A program made the position numbers and the translations under genes. The notes under the pieces are model-generated. The model was not told the origin of the DNA. It ran no database searches and saw nothing but the letters and a program-made list of their open reading frames with translations. From NCBI RefSeq assembly GCF_947507565.1, contig NC_089178.1, forward strand, positions 2,604,001-2,668,000: a stretch of DNA of 64,000 bases, read 5' to 3'. The stretch is from Oscarella lobularis (taxonomy: Eukaryota > Porifera > Homoscleromorpha > Homosclerophorida > Oscarellidae). Within the stretch, counting starts at the first letter, position 1; each line of letters begins with the position of its first letter. Shown here in pieces: positions 36,588-45,785 of this stretch.

Positions 36588-37304
36588 ATGGACGACAATC
36601 CTTGGACGTTCGTGCGCGACCACATGAACATTTTCGATCAATTGAACGTGGACGATTGGCTGTGCCGTCACATGTATCAAGACGAGCTGATCGAACGCGC
36701 AGATTGGGATCGAATGAAACAGCCGTCCGATAAGTTTCCCGACAAGGAGCAACGCCTTCTGGTCGACATTCTGCCGTCGAAAGAGGACTCGTGGCCGAAA
36801 TTCTGCGACATACTCAAGCGAACGAACCGCGGCCACCTGCTCGAGCGATTCGAACTCGCGAGGAAAGGGGGAGGGGCAGGTAGTCTGATATTACCTGGTC
36901 TACAGCGCGTTCCTAACGCTACTTTGTCATTAGCAGAACGTAGAACCTTCTCCTCCTCCGGCATCTTGTCATCGAAGCAGCGCAGTCTTGATGAGCAAGT
37001 TTCAATTGAGACACTGAGGGCCCTTCATAGTAAAATATTTCACAAATGGATATTGGTCGCGCGAACTCTTGGGCCTAACTGCTGTCTCGAAGACAGTGAA
37101 ATTGACCGAGTGAAGTCGTCCGCAGGGACGCCCCAGGATCACTGCTACGAAATATTGAGAGTGTGGAGTGACAAAGCCAAGTGTGAAGCCACCGTCTTTG
37201 AGCTGATAAAAGTGCTCATCAATCACGAGGTAGGTCTGAGCGACGTAGCGGAAAACGTTTTTGGCAAAGAGCTAGTTCAACAGTGTAGACAACGTTGCAA
37301 GTAA
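36588..37304 (+). CDS. CRADD: CARD plus death-domain adaptor, CRADD/RAIDD-like
   Basis: A single-exon frame of 238 residues. The first 95 residues look like a CARD: the stretch RLLVDILPSKEDSWPKFCDI matches the LLLDILPSRG...F...L signature of RAIDD. A basic, serine-rich linker follows (about 96-135). Residues about 140-235 look like a death domain (RALHSKIFHKWILVARTLGP, then LRVWSDKAKCEATVFELIKV). In vertebrates this CARD-DD pair links PIDD to caspase-2. Human CRADD is 199 aa; this one has a longer linker. The ATG at 36588 is the first in frame. It lies 198 bp after the dynein stop on the same strand and tail-to-tail with CRYZ. Domain order is firm; orthology is likely, not proven. Confidence 0.78.
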   Translation: MDDNPWTFVRDHMNIFDQLNVDDWLCRHMYQDELIERADWDRMKQPSDKFPDKEQRLLVDILPSKEDSWPKFCDILKRTNRGHLLERFELARKGGGAGSLILPGLQRVPNATLSLAERRTFSSSGILSSKQRSLDEQVSIETLRALHSKIFHKWILVARTLGPNCCLEDSEIDRVKSSAGTPQDHCYEILRVWSDKAKCEATVFELIKVLINHEVGLSDVAENVFGKELVQQCRQRCK

Positions 37305-37414
37305 GAAGGTACAACAGGTAGAGAACATAAAACGCTGTCGCAGTGTAATCAGTGACGACGTATTCGTTACATACAACGAAGGCCCCGAATCAATGCTGTC
37401 ATGGTGATCATCTA

Positions 37415-38815
37415 CTAACTACTTTCTGTCATCGTCAAAACCATTTTGCCTTTCGCTTTTCCCTCGATGACGTCAATTTGTGCTTCTCGCGCTTTTTCCA
37501 AAGGGTACACCTTGCCCACAACGGGAGTTATCCAACCAAGAGCAATACCGGATTGAATTGCTGAGTAAGCATCATTCGCTTCTTCCTGTAACAGAAAGCA
37601 AACGCTTAATTAATGTTTTTTAGAACTGATGCGCACTGAAAAACGTACTTCACCCATTCTGCCCAGTCCAATTACCACGGAATTTCGAGCCATCAAATCT
37701 CTGGGAGTGATGCTGATATCACCCCTGCTTCCTATCACCTACAGGCAGAATGCTTTGCAACATGCACTCCTCATTGCATATGTATGAACGTACGACAACT
37801 CGCCCACCAACAGCCAGCAATTTCAAATCTTTAGCAAGATTAACATTAGCCAGCATTTCCAGAATAACATTGACTCCCTTTCCACCAGTCACTTCCTAAA
37901 GGAACAAAATGTCACGATTATTACTACAGTTACGCAAACCGTTTACCATAATTTTTTCAGTGTAATCCTCTGAGCTATGATTAAAAACGTGATGGGCTCC
38001 CACTTTCTGAACGGAAGCCATTCCTTCGTCAGATCCAGCCGTGCCCAAAACAGTCATACCGTGAGCAACTGCAAGTTGGACCGAAGCAACGCCAACCTAC
38101 TCACATAAAACCAATGACTAATAACAACAGCAATCAAAGCAAGAACTTACACCTCCACTGGCACCGTGAACGAGAACGGTTTCAGCAGGCCGAGCTTTAG
38201 CTCTAAAATGGCAATAGCAATGGCAAACTCTACAAAAGCTGGCTTCTCTTTATTTGCCTGCTGTGAATAGCTACGTGCGCAGTTCGATACGGTACTCCAA
38301 TGCTTGCACCGTGACTAAATGTCAGCCTCTCGTGGAGCTTGTAAACTTGATCTTCCAGTGCCGTTGTGTACTCTGCGTATGATCCGGAGCACGAACGAGT
38401 GAAAACGCGATCACCCACCTGAATAGGATGAAATAATGAGAAATGAAATGAACACTTTTTGTCTCACCTTGAAATTTTTCACTTTGCTGCCTACAGCCGT
38501 CACAACACCTGCCGCATCGTTACCCGGTGTATAAGGAAGATTTGGAAGCATTGCGTAGTTTCCTCGACGGATATAAGTTTCCACTGGATTGACGCCAGCG
38601 GCATACACTTTCAATAGAACCTGAACAACAAATTAATAAAGCTCTGATATGTAGTCTACCTCCAAAGCTCTCGTATGCAAATATTTAGCTACCTCGTTGA
38701 CTGACGGCTTCGGCACGACGACATTCTCGCGAAGCTGCAGGACGTCCGGCGAGCCGAACTGAGAAACTCGAATTGCACGCATAACCGTCGGCAGTTCTGC
38801 TCTACAAGCACGCAT
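37415..38815 (-). CDS. CRYZ: Quinone oxidoreductase / zeta-crystallin (MDR family)
   Basis: An NADPH-dependent quinone reductase of the medium-chain dehydrogenase family. From the 5' end: [66 protein letters not shown], then the dinucleotide-binding motif [42 protein letters not shown] and a C-terminal GKMVLTM. About eight exons join without a stop. One intron (38203-38257, 55 bp) requires a GC donor (AG|GCAAAT); the only GT alternative would leave a 31-bp intron. Start chosen at 38815; an in-frame ATG at 38923 would add a hydrophobic N-terminus and reach nearly to the neighbouring gene. No zinc-ligand motif is seen, as expected for CRYZ. Head-to-head with the class V PLP enzyme. Confidence 0.93.
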
Positions 38816-38958
38816 AGAATCGCACGTCGACTTTTCGATCACTTCGATCTCTTCGCAAGCGACGAAAAGGGATAAAAGGGCAAGACTATGCGCTACGAGC
38901 ACACGGGTGACGTCACGAAGCATGCGGTAGTCTGCGCAAGCTTAGATAAGACAAAGAC
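38816..38958. promoter_or_regulatory. Bidirectional promoter gap with CRE palindrome (CRYZ / class V PLP enzyme)
   Basis: The ATGs of two divergent genes are 143 bp apart. The gap holds a perfect GTGACGTCAC palindrome at 38907-38916, a canonical full CREB/ATF site. Shared regulation of the pair is inferred. Confidence 0.5.
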
Positions 38959-40244
38959 ATGGCCGACTGTCTTCAGCTTCGCTGCAGCAAAGATGCAGCG
39001 CCTCCGTTTGGTCAGGAAGTTCGCGAGAAACTTTTTTCACTTCGAAAAGATCTCGTCTTTGCAAATCACGGCTCGTTTGGCACCGTTCCTCGCTCGGTTT
39101 CGGAAGCGCAGCGACGATTGCAAGACGAAATCGAGCTCGAACCGGACAAGTGGTTCAAGGAGACCTCAGAAAAGGTCTGGGATCTTGCAGCCGACGCCGT
39201 AGCGCGATTTGTCAACGCACAGCCCGAAAACATCGCGCTAGTCGCCAACGCCACGACCGCGGCCAACTGCGTCATAAAATCGTTAAGTTTGTCCGAAAAC
39301 GATAGCATTCTCATTGCTGATCACACCTATCCCGCGGTCTGCCACACGGTAGAGGCACTACAAGAATCGACCCGTGCTAAAATCATTTCCCACATCTTTC
39401 CTTATCCGGTCCAAAGCGAAGATCAATTCTGCGCCACGTTTCTCTCTACTTTGGAGAGCGACGCGTCTATTCGTTTGGCCATCATCGATCACATTACTAG
39501 CCAGTCGGCAATGGTGCTGCCCATTCGGAAGCTAATAGGAATGTGTCACGAACGCAACGTCGACGTCCTCATCGACGGTGCACACGCGCCGGGCCACGTT
39601 CCTCTGGATCTCGAAGCGCTCGGAGCCGACTACTACACGGGGAATCTTCACAAGTGGATGTACAGTCCGCGCGGCTGCGCCTTTCTCTACGCGCGACGCG
39701 ACAAGCAGGATTGCCTTCGACCGCCTATCACGTCCCATTATTGGAAGCGCGACTTCCGCGAGCGATTTATGGAACAGGGAACGCGAGACTTCACGCCTCA
39801 ATGCTGCGCCCTAACGGCAGTGCAATTCTACCAGTGGCTAGGAGATCTGGTAGGTGTCAAGATTATATGCCCCAAGGAGAGTGTTCTTTTATTAAAATAT
39901 AGGATTCGATTCCAAGATACAATTGCAAGCTCCTTGACGACGCCATGCCCATGCTGGCGTCAATGTGGAAGACGAGCGAGCAGGAGCTACCTGCTAGCAT
40001 GAAAGCGCCAGGGATGCGTCTGATCGAAATGCCACTGCCAAAGGGGTTCAAGACGTCGTGTGCTTACGACGTGATGAAAGATTTGGCTCACAACTATGGG
40101 GTGAGAGTTCTTCTTCCAGTTTGGAACGAACGAATTTGGTGTCGCATTTCGTGCCAAGTCTACTGCCAATCTGACGATTACGTGCGTCTAGGCAAGGCAG
40201 TCTTGAAGTGGTACGAAGCCAATTCGAAGAACGACGAAGCGTAG
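38959..40244 (+). CDS. Class V PLP-dependent aminotransferase/desulfurase-like enzyme (isopenicillin N epimerase-like)
   Basis: Two exons (38959-39849 and 39903-40244) join in phase 0 to 410 residues. The fold is that of the class V, fold-type I family. N-terminal FANHGSFGTVPRSV is the substrate-loop signature; NATTAANCVIKSL contributes to phosphate binding; VLIDGAHAPGH contains the aspartate that pairs with the pyridine nitrogen; GNLHKWMYSPRGCAFLY contains the expected Schiff-base lysine. This subgroup is annotated variously as isopenicillin-N-epimerase-like, cysteine desulfurase-like or ergothioneine EgtE-like lyase; the substrate cannot be told from sequence. The stop lies 15 bp from the stop of convergent D2HGDH. 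Confidence 0.9.
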
Positions 40245-40259
40245 TAAGTTTTTCTGACG

Positions 40260-41726
40260 TCAATACATTGGAAGGGTTTTGTATGGATTGAGAATTCCCT
40301 TAGGATCGAGCATACGCTTCAAATCCATCATCATTTGAATTGCTTCGGGTGATTTGGAATAGGAAATGCAATGTGCCTTCATCAACCCAAGCCCGTGCTC
40401 CGCGCTGACGCTTCCGCGACGACTCGCCGTCCATTCATACACAAACGGCTCAATCACGTTCGCCAATTGCTCGCTATTTTCATCCGACGTCAAATTCAAG
40501 TGCAAATTTCCGTCGCCGAGGTGCCCATATCCGACGACGGATTTCGCTATGCCGCCAGTTCTCTTTCTCATTGCTTCGACTAATTCATACAGCTGACTCA
40601 AAGGCAGCGACAAATCGTACTTGTGGACATAGCCGTCAATTCTCAGCGCTTCTGCTATCCGCTCCCTTAGAGCCCAGAGAGCGGTTGCCTGTCGTCCATC
40701 CGCGGCCAAAATCCCGTCGCAAACAAGTTTTTCTTCAAAGAGATCCTCAAGAAAAGTCTCCAATTGGCTGCTGCTGTTGCTTCCCGCAGAGCCAGCCGTT
40801 TCAACGAGAACGTAGAACGGATAATTCGGTCGACCGAGAAAAGGGTTTTCCAAGCCAAGATGAGTATTGACAAGTCGCATCGCCTCTCCATCCATGAACT
40901 CGCACGCCGACAAGACCTCGCCCAGACGCCGCCGCGACCGACGATAGACCTCAATGGCATCGTTGAACGACGAACACGCCAAATAAGCGACGTCGACGGT
41001 AACAGAACGTTGCACGGCCAAGAACGAAACCCCAGTAATGACGCCGAGCGTTCCCTCGGAACCAATGAAAAGCTGTTTCAAATCGAAGCCCGTATTATCT
41101 TTCCGCAATGACGTCATAAAATCCAATACGGTACCGTCCGCTTTGACGACTTCCAAGCCGAGCACGGTTCCGCGCAACGAGCCGTAGCGCACTAGGCGCG
41201 TGCCGCCAGCGTTCGTCGCGACGTTTCCGCCGATTTGACAGGAGCCCCGCGAGCCGAGATCGACGGGCGCCGCGTAGCCGTGCTCGGCGAGACGCGCGTC
41301 GAGTCGTTCGAGTACGCAGCCGGCTTCGCAGACGACGATGCCCGTTGTCGCGTCGATTGCTCGAATTTCGTTCATTCGCGACGTCGACAGAACGATTTCG
41401 TCGAAAAGCGGCACGCCGCCGCCGACGAGGCCCGTGTTGCCGCCCTGCGGAACGACGGCGAGGTTTCGATCGTTGCAGTGACGAAGAATGGCCGCCACTT
41501 CGGCCGTCGATTTCGGTTTCAGAACGGCGGCGGTCGCGCCTTGGAATTGGCGCGTCCAGTCCGTGCTGTACGGCGTCGTGTCGTTTGGGTCGGTAAGGAT
41601 CCCATTGGGACCCACGATGCGCGACAATTCGCGAGCGTCGAATTCGGTAAATTTAGCAAATTTTGCGCTTCGTTGAAACGCCGCCGCCGAGAAGCGGCTG
41701 GCCGAACGCGAAAAGAATTTCTTCAT
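40260..41726 (-). CDS. D2HGDH: D-2-hydroxyglutarate dehydrogenase, intronless
   Basis: A mitochondrial FAD enzyme oxidising D-2-hydroxyglutarate to 2-oxoglutarate. One uninterrupted frame of 488 residues. The N-terminus MKKFFSRSASRFSAAAFQRS is a typical matrix-targeting presequence, rich in R/K/S/A and without acids. FAD-binding (PCMH) motifs: VPQGGNTGLVGGGVPLFDE, GSCQIGGNVATNAGG, LRKDNTGFDLKQLFIGSEGT. C-terminal half: KYDLSLPLSQLYELV, the metal/substrate motif GYGHLGDGNLHLN, VSAEHGLG and LDPKGILNPYKTLP. The DNTG and FIGSEGTLG context and the C-terminus match D2HGDH rather than D-lactate dehydrogenase. It has no intron, while every other long gene here except the CARD-DD and 4TM genes is split. 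Confidence 0.96.
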   Translation of the reverse strand: MKKFFSRSASRFSAAAFQRSAKFAKFTEFDARELSRIVGPNGILTDPNDTTPYSTDWTRQFQGATAAVLKPKSTAEVAAILRHCNDRNLAVVPQGGNTGLVGGGVPLFDEIVLSTSRMNEIRAIDATTGIVVCEAGCVLERLDARLAEHGYAAPVDLGSRGSCQIGGNVATNAGGTRLVRYGSLRGTVLGLEVVKADGTVLDFMTSLRKDNTGFDLKQLFIGSEGTLGVITGVSFLAVQRSVTVDVAYLACSSFNDAIEVYRRSRRRLGEVLSACEFMDGEAMRLVNTHLGLENPFLGRPNYPFYVLVETAGSAGSNSSSQLETFLEDLFEEKLVCDGILAADGRQATALWALRERIAEALRIDGYVHKYDLSLPLSQLYELVEAMRKRTGGIAKSVVGYGHLGDGNLHLNLTSDENSEQLANVIEPFVYEWTASRRGSVSAEHGLGLMKAHCISYSKSPEAIQMMMDLKRMLDPKGILNPYKTLPMY

Positions 41727-41900
41727 TAGTTCAAGCGAACGTGCGTTAGTTCACTTACAGTATTAGAGTTGACGTCATCAACCGGACCGAACTTGTACAT
41801 GACAGTATCAGGTGGCCTATCATGGCACATGGTTGTCATATTTGACCTGTCACCTTGGTGCTCGCGCTAATAATAGTCAATTGACTTTCGGCCACAGCCA
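41727..41900. promoter_or_regulatory. Bidirectional promoter gap with CRE palindrome (D2HGDH / receptor 1)
   Basis: 174 bp between the divergent ATGs of D2HGDH and the first GABA-B-like receptor. It contains a perfect TGACGTCA at 41770-41777. Regulation is inferred from position and motif. Confidence 0.45.
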
Positions 41901-44900
41901 ATGCTAACTGCCCGCCGTCGAGTGATGACGATGGGCGCTTTCTTCTCATTTCTACTGTGGATTCATCTCTCCTCTGTCGTTATGTGCGCCAATAAGACGA
42001 CACTTTACATTGGAGCACTGCTGCCAATTGGCGAAGACTCGCGTTGGGTGGTGAAACACGCTGAAGTGGGCTGCAGACTGGCCGTGGAACACGTCAACAA
42101 TAACGCGTCTTTCCTTGAAGGCTACAACCTGGAGTTGTACACCAATTCTTCTGACGTGAGTCGAGCGTTCTTCCCTTGCGCTTTGTCTAGACCCCTGTGA
42201 GAAGTAGGAAGTGGTTGTTCATTTTCACACCGCAAAGGTTTACCCTTGGCACGCGCATCAATAGATTGATTAGTAGACGAAGACGCGTTTACTCCCCCTA
42301 CTTTCGTTTACGTCTTATGCTATTAGTGTGACGTCGGCATTGCAAGCTATCAGCTCTACGAAATGCTTTCTTCGCACCAGCGAAAGTTTGTAGCGCTCAT
42401 TGCCGAAGGCTGTGCAATAGTCACTCTACCTATTGCCAAGACGACGCAGCACTTTGATATGTTGCAGGTGCGCACGCTTTCGATTTCACTTTGCTCTAAA
42501 TTTAGGAGACGATGTTCCCGCTGCATAGTTCAACTTTCTATCGTCGTCTCCCTCTTTGTACAACCGTACCGTACATCCGTACTATTATCCCCTGTTGCCT
42601 CCGGAAACGACGTTGAATTACGGACGCGTCGCACTTCTCGAACAACTCGATTGGAAAGACGCTATAATAGTTATCGAAACAGAAGAAGTTTTCAATCTGG
42701 TCTCTACCTAGCGTGCACACGTGCATTTTGAAAGACTTGCACTTTCTGCTCTAGGTTGCTAGTCACTTGGTGTCCCTGCTGATTGGTCGAGGTTATAACT
42801 ACGAAGTGTACTCTGTATCGGCTGACGTCCCGTCGACAATTGATACTGCAGTAGAAAATATAGCAGTATGTGCTATGAGGCTGTCCCCGTTTTGGGTAAT
42901 TTTTTTACTGCGCTCCCATAGTTGTCAGACCGAAGGATAATTATTGGACTGTTCTACGAAAAGCTTGGGCGTCACTTGGTGTGCCAAGTCAGTGGTTCAT
43001 TCTGGGATTAACTACTCTTGATGGGGGGCTAATTTCAGTGATTGGGGTAGGCCTTCCAAAGTGGCGTTACATCTCCCAACTACGTTTGGTTTTTTACTGG
43101 CTGGTTTGACTCGGGTCCCTATGGCGAATGGTTTTTAAAAGAAAACGCCACGAGTTGCAGTACTGAAGAAATGAACAGAGCCGTAAATGGACATTTCAAG
43201 TTCGATTTTTCTCAGTCAGCCAACGACAGTAGCATCAGACTTCCGACCGGCAAGGTACAGTGCCTTCTGCAGAGAGAGAGTTTGGAAGTATAAAGTTGGG
43301 TCCCTAGACGAGACAGGATGTAGAAGATGAGTACAAACGTAGAACTGGCAACACAACGTTTGAGCAGTATTCCGCCTACGGATATGACACGGTCTTATCT
43401 ATTGCACTTATGTTGAACAAGACTATAAACGAATTGAAAGCCCAAAATCGGTCTGCAGAACTGGACCATTTTGACTACAAAAATGAAAAACTTCGGGAAA
43501 GTTTTCAAAGCGTTCTTAAAGGAATAGAGTTCAACGGCATGATTGTGAGCAATAACCCTCGCGTTTACTTACTCGTCTTTATTTGCTTTGTGCATCATAA
43601 GGGACGAATACACTTTAACAGCACTGCTGATCACTCTCACGAAAGAAGAGAAGCGACGGAACGAATCGAAATCAATTTGTATGACTATTTAACACTTCCT
43701 GATCGCTGCAATGCCTTTTTTTCGTAGCCATTCACGGTCTTCGGATTTTCTTGTAGCAATATATAACAAAGGCACCAATGCCCTTACGCTCAACAATGTG
43801 GGCAAAATACCGTGGATAGGTAATGAGCTATCTGCGGCATGCATGCATGCACTCAGCACTAATTTACGACTTTGCGCAGGCGGAAAAATTCCTGTGGCCA
43901 AGGTTGCAGAAATTTTTGATTATTCTAACGAAAAAGTATTTTACGTAATTGCTGCTCTGGCTGCGCTTGGAATTGTCTTTGCACTGTCCATGCTTGCCTT
44001 CAACGTTCGCTTTCGGCATAGAAAGTGCGTCAATAGATATATCATTAGCGAGAAACGATGCGCACAAACAATTCTATATCTACCTAGGGTTGTGAAATTG
44101 TCGAGTCCTTTTATGAACAACGTCGTGGCTATCGGAGCTGTTATGGTCTATGCTTCAATTATATTTGACGGCTTCAACGGGCAATTCTATCCTTTGGGCA
44201 ATTGGTCATTCGTCTCCTGCTACGTATGCAACGTGCATGTGTACGTCTAGCAAACGATTTAGCTTGGGTTTTTGTTTCTGTTTAGCTGCGAAATTCGTTG
44301 CTTGCAATCGGTTTTTCTCTTTCGTTTGGAAGCATGTTTGCCAAAACGTGGCGAGTCAGTAAAATAATAAAAGAAGCTACTGCTGGCAGAAGCAGAAGTC
44401 TTTTTTTAGTAAGTTTTGGTTTCTCTTGCGCTCATACAATATATTAATAGAAAAATCGATTTTAGACCGACAAGGTTCTATTGACTGTCGTGGGAGTTTT
44501 TGTCGCAATCGACGCCCTGTTGCTGTCACTTTGGTACGGAATCAACCCCTTTGAAAGCGGCACCACAACCATAAAGGTATAATCAATTAAATTTAGTGAG
44601 TGGCTAAACGCCTTGAACATCAGATACTAGAATCTTTGTAATTCATATCATCCGCTATTTCCTCCGCAGAGGTCAGAAGATGCTCGCTTCGTTCGCGAGC
44701 TTTGTTCAAGCCCCGACGGCGGTCACTGGCTCTACGTTCTCTATGCTTACAAAGGTTTGATTCTGGTACTGGGAGTGTACTTGGCATATGACACTCGGCG
44801 CGTAAGAGTCGTTTCGTTGAACGATTCTCGCTATATCGCCATGTCCGTCTACAATACCGTCATATCGTGCATCATTGTGTTTGCTTTGTCTTTCGTACCT

Positions 44901-45469
44901 AATCCCGGTCTTCAATATGCTCTGGAATCGACAGCGATAATTGTCGCGGTCGCTAGCATTCTCGGCTTCGTTTTTCTACCCAAGGTCAGTCCAACAATAA
45001 CACCAACCAAGCAACCGTCGATTTTCTCTCTTTAGGTTTATTGGCTTATAACTGGGCGAGACGCCGCCAAAATGAAGACGTTTGGAAGGGTTGGAACGAA
45101 AAAGTCGTCTGGTGTCAACGATCATACCATAGCAAGAACGACGGACCTGCTCGCTCTGCAGGGCAGAGAAAGGCGTCAGAGCACCGTGATTCGTCTGCTT
45201 GTTGACAACGTATGGCTGCATGCTTGTGTATTCGGAATAGAGATATAGAGTAGCGATTGCGTACTGATTGGCTCGCACAGGGAAATTTTCCGGAGGAAGT
45301 CCTTCAAAGAGTGAAAGGCACACTTGGGGATGACTATGACACTATAGTCCCCACTTCGCCTCCGACATCGCCAACGACCGACGTGGCGATGATAAAGGAA
45401 AATGACGTGACATCGCCAACAACTGCAGGCGCTACAACGATGGAGGAATGTGAGGTGGTCTATGTCTAA
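41901..45469 (+). CDS. GABBR-like: Metabotropic GABA-B-like receptor 1 (class C GPCR), 16 exons
   Basis: Sixteen exons (first 41901-42155, last 45281-45469) join in frame to 848 residues. A signal peptide (about 1-30) precedes a Venus-flytrap ligand domain: LYIGALLPIGEDSRW, GCRLAVEHVN, then FLSSSPSLYNR, IIIGLFYEKLGRHLVC, YVWFFTGWF and FEQYSAYGYDTVLSIALML. The seven-helix domain begins near VFYVIAALAALGIVFALSML. It carries the GABA-B signatures VVKLSSPFMNNVV, GSMFAKTWRVSKI, LYAYKGLILVLGVYLAYDTR and LNDSRYIAMSVYNT. The C-terminus is short, without an obvious coiled coil, and ends in VVYV, a possible class II PDZ ligand. It lacks sushi domains. At contact positions known from GABBR1, the tyrosine of GLFYE and the SSSP serines are kept, but GCSS is GCAI. 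First of three tandem paralogues. Confidence 0.92.
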
Positions 45470-45692
45470 AAATTTCTAACGGATAGCGTAAGCCTACGGT
45501 ACTGAAGTTAATGCTCCCTCCCCCTCCGTATAGCCAGTTAGTCGCTAAGGCCTAAGCTGAGCGTGGTCAGTAAACAAAGTACACAGAAGGTTAATTAGGT
45601 AATAATCGCATCTCACCAAAAGACGATTATGAGAACGAGACGCGGGTGACCGTTGAATGATGTTGAGTGTCTAGACTTCGGTGCGACCGTAC

Positions 45693-45700
45693 TGACGTCA
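45693..45700. promoter_or_regulatory. CRE palindrome upstream of receptor 2
   Basis: ACTGACGTCAGT is a perfect 12-bp dyad containing TGACGTCA, 86 bp before the chosen ATG of the second receptor. The first receptor also has TGACGTCA upstream; the third has none in its 105-bp upstream gap. Confidence 0.45.
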
Positions 45701-45785
45701 GTAGGCCATCTCTATGGCATTTAATTGTTTCGACCCTTTCCGCGCATGCCAACCCCAGAGGCTGGTGTGTCAACATCAGGCAGAC

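Noticed and set aside
36579-36910. A possible intron in the CARD-DD gene (GCAG|GTAGTC ... CTACAG)
   Set aside because: It would be only about 26 bp, below any workable intron size; the frame is open through it.
40260-41726. D-lactate dehydrogenase (LDHD)
   Set aside because: Motifs such as VPQGGNTGLVGGGVP and the ending LNPYKTLP fit D2HGDH better.
41235-41729. 164-residue plus-strand frame opposite D2HGDH
   Set aside because: It is an antisense shadow of the GC-rich N-terminal half of D2HGDH without any recognisable domain.
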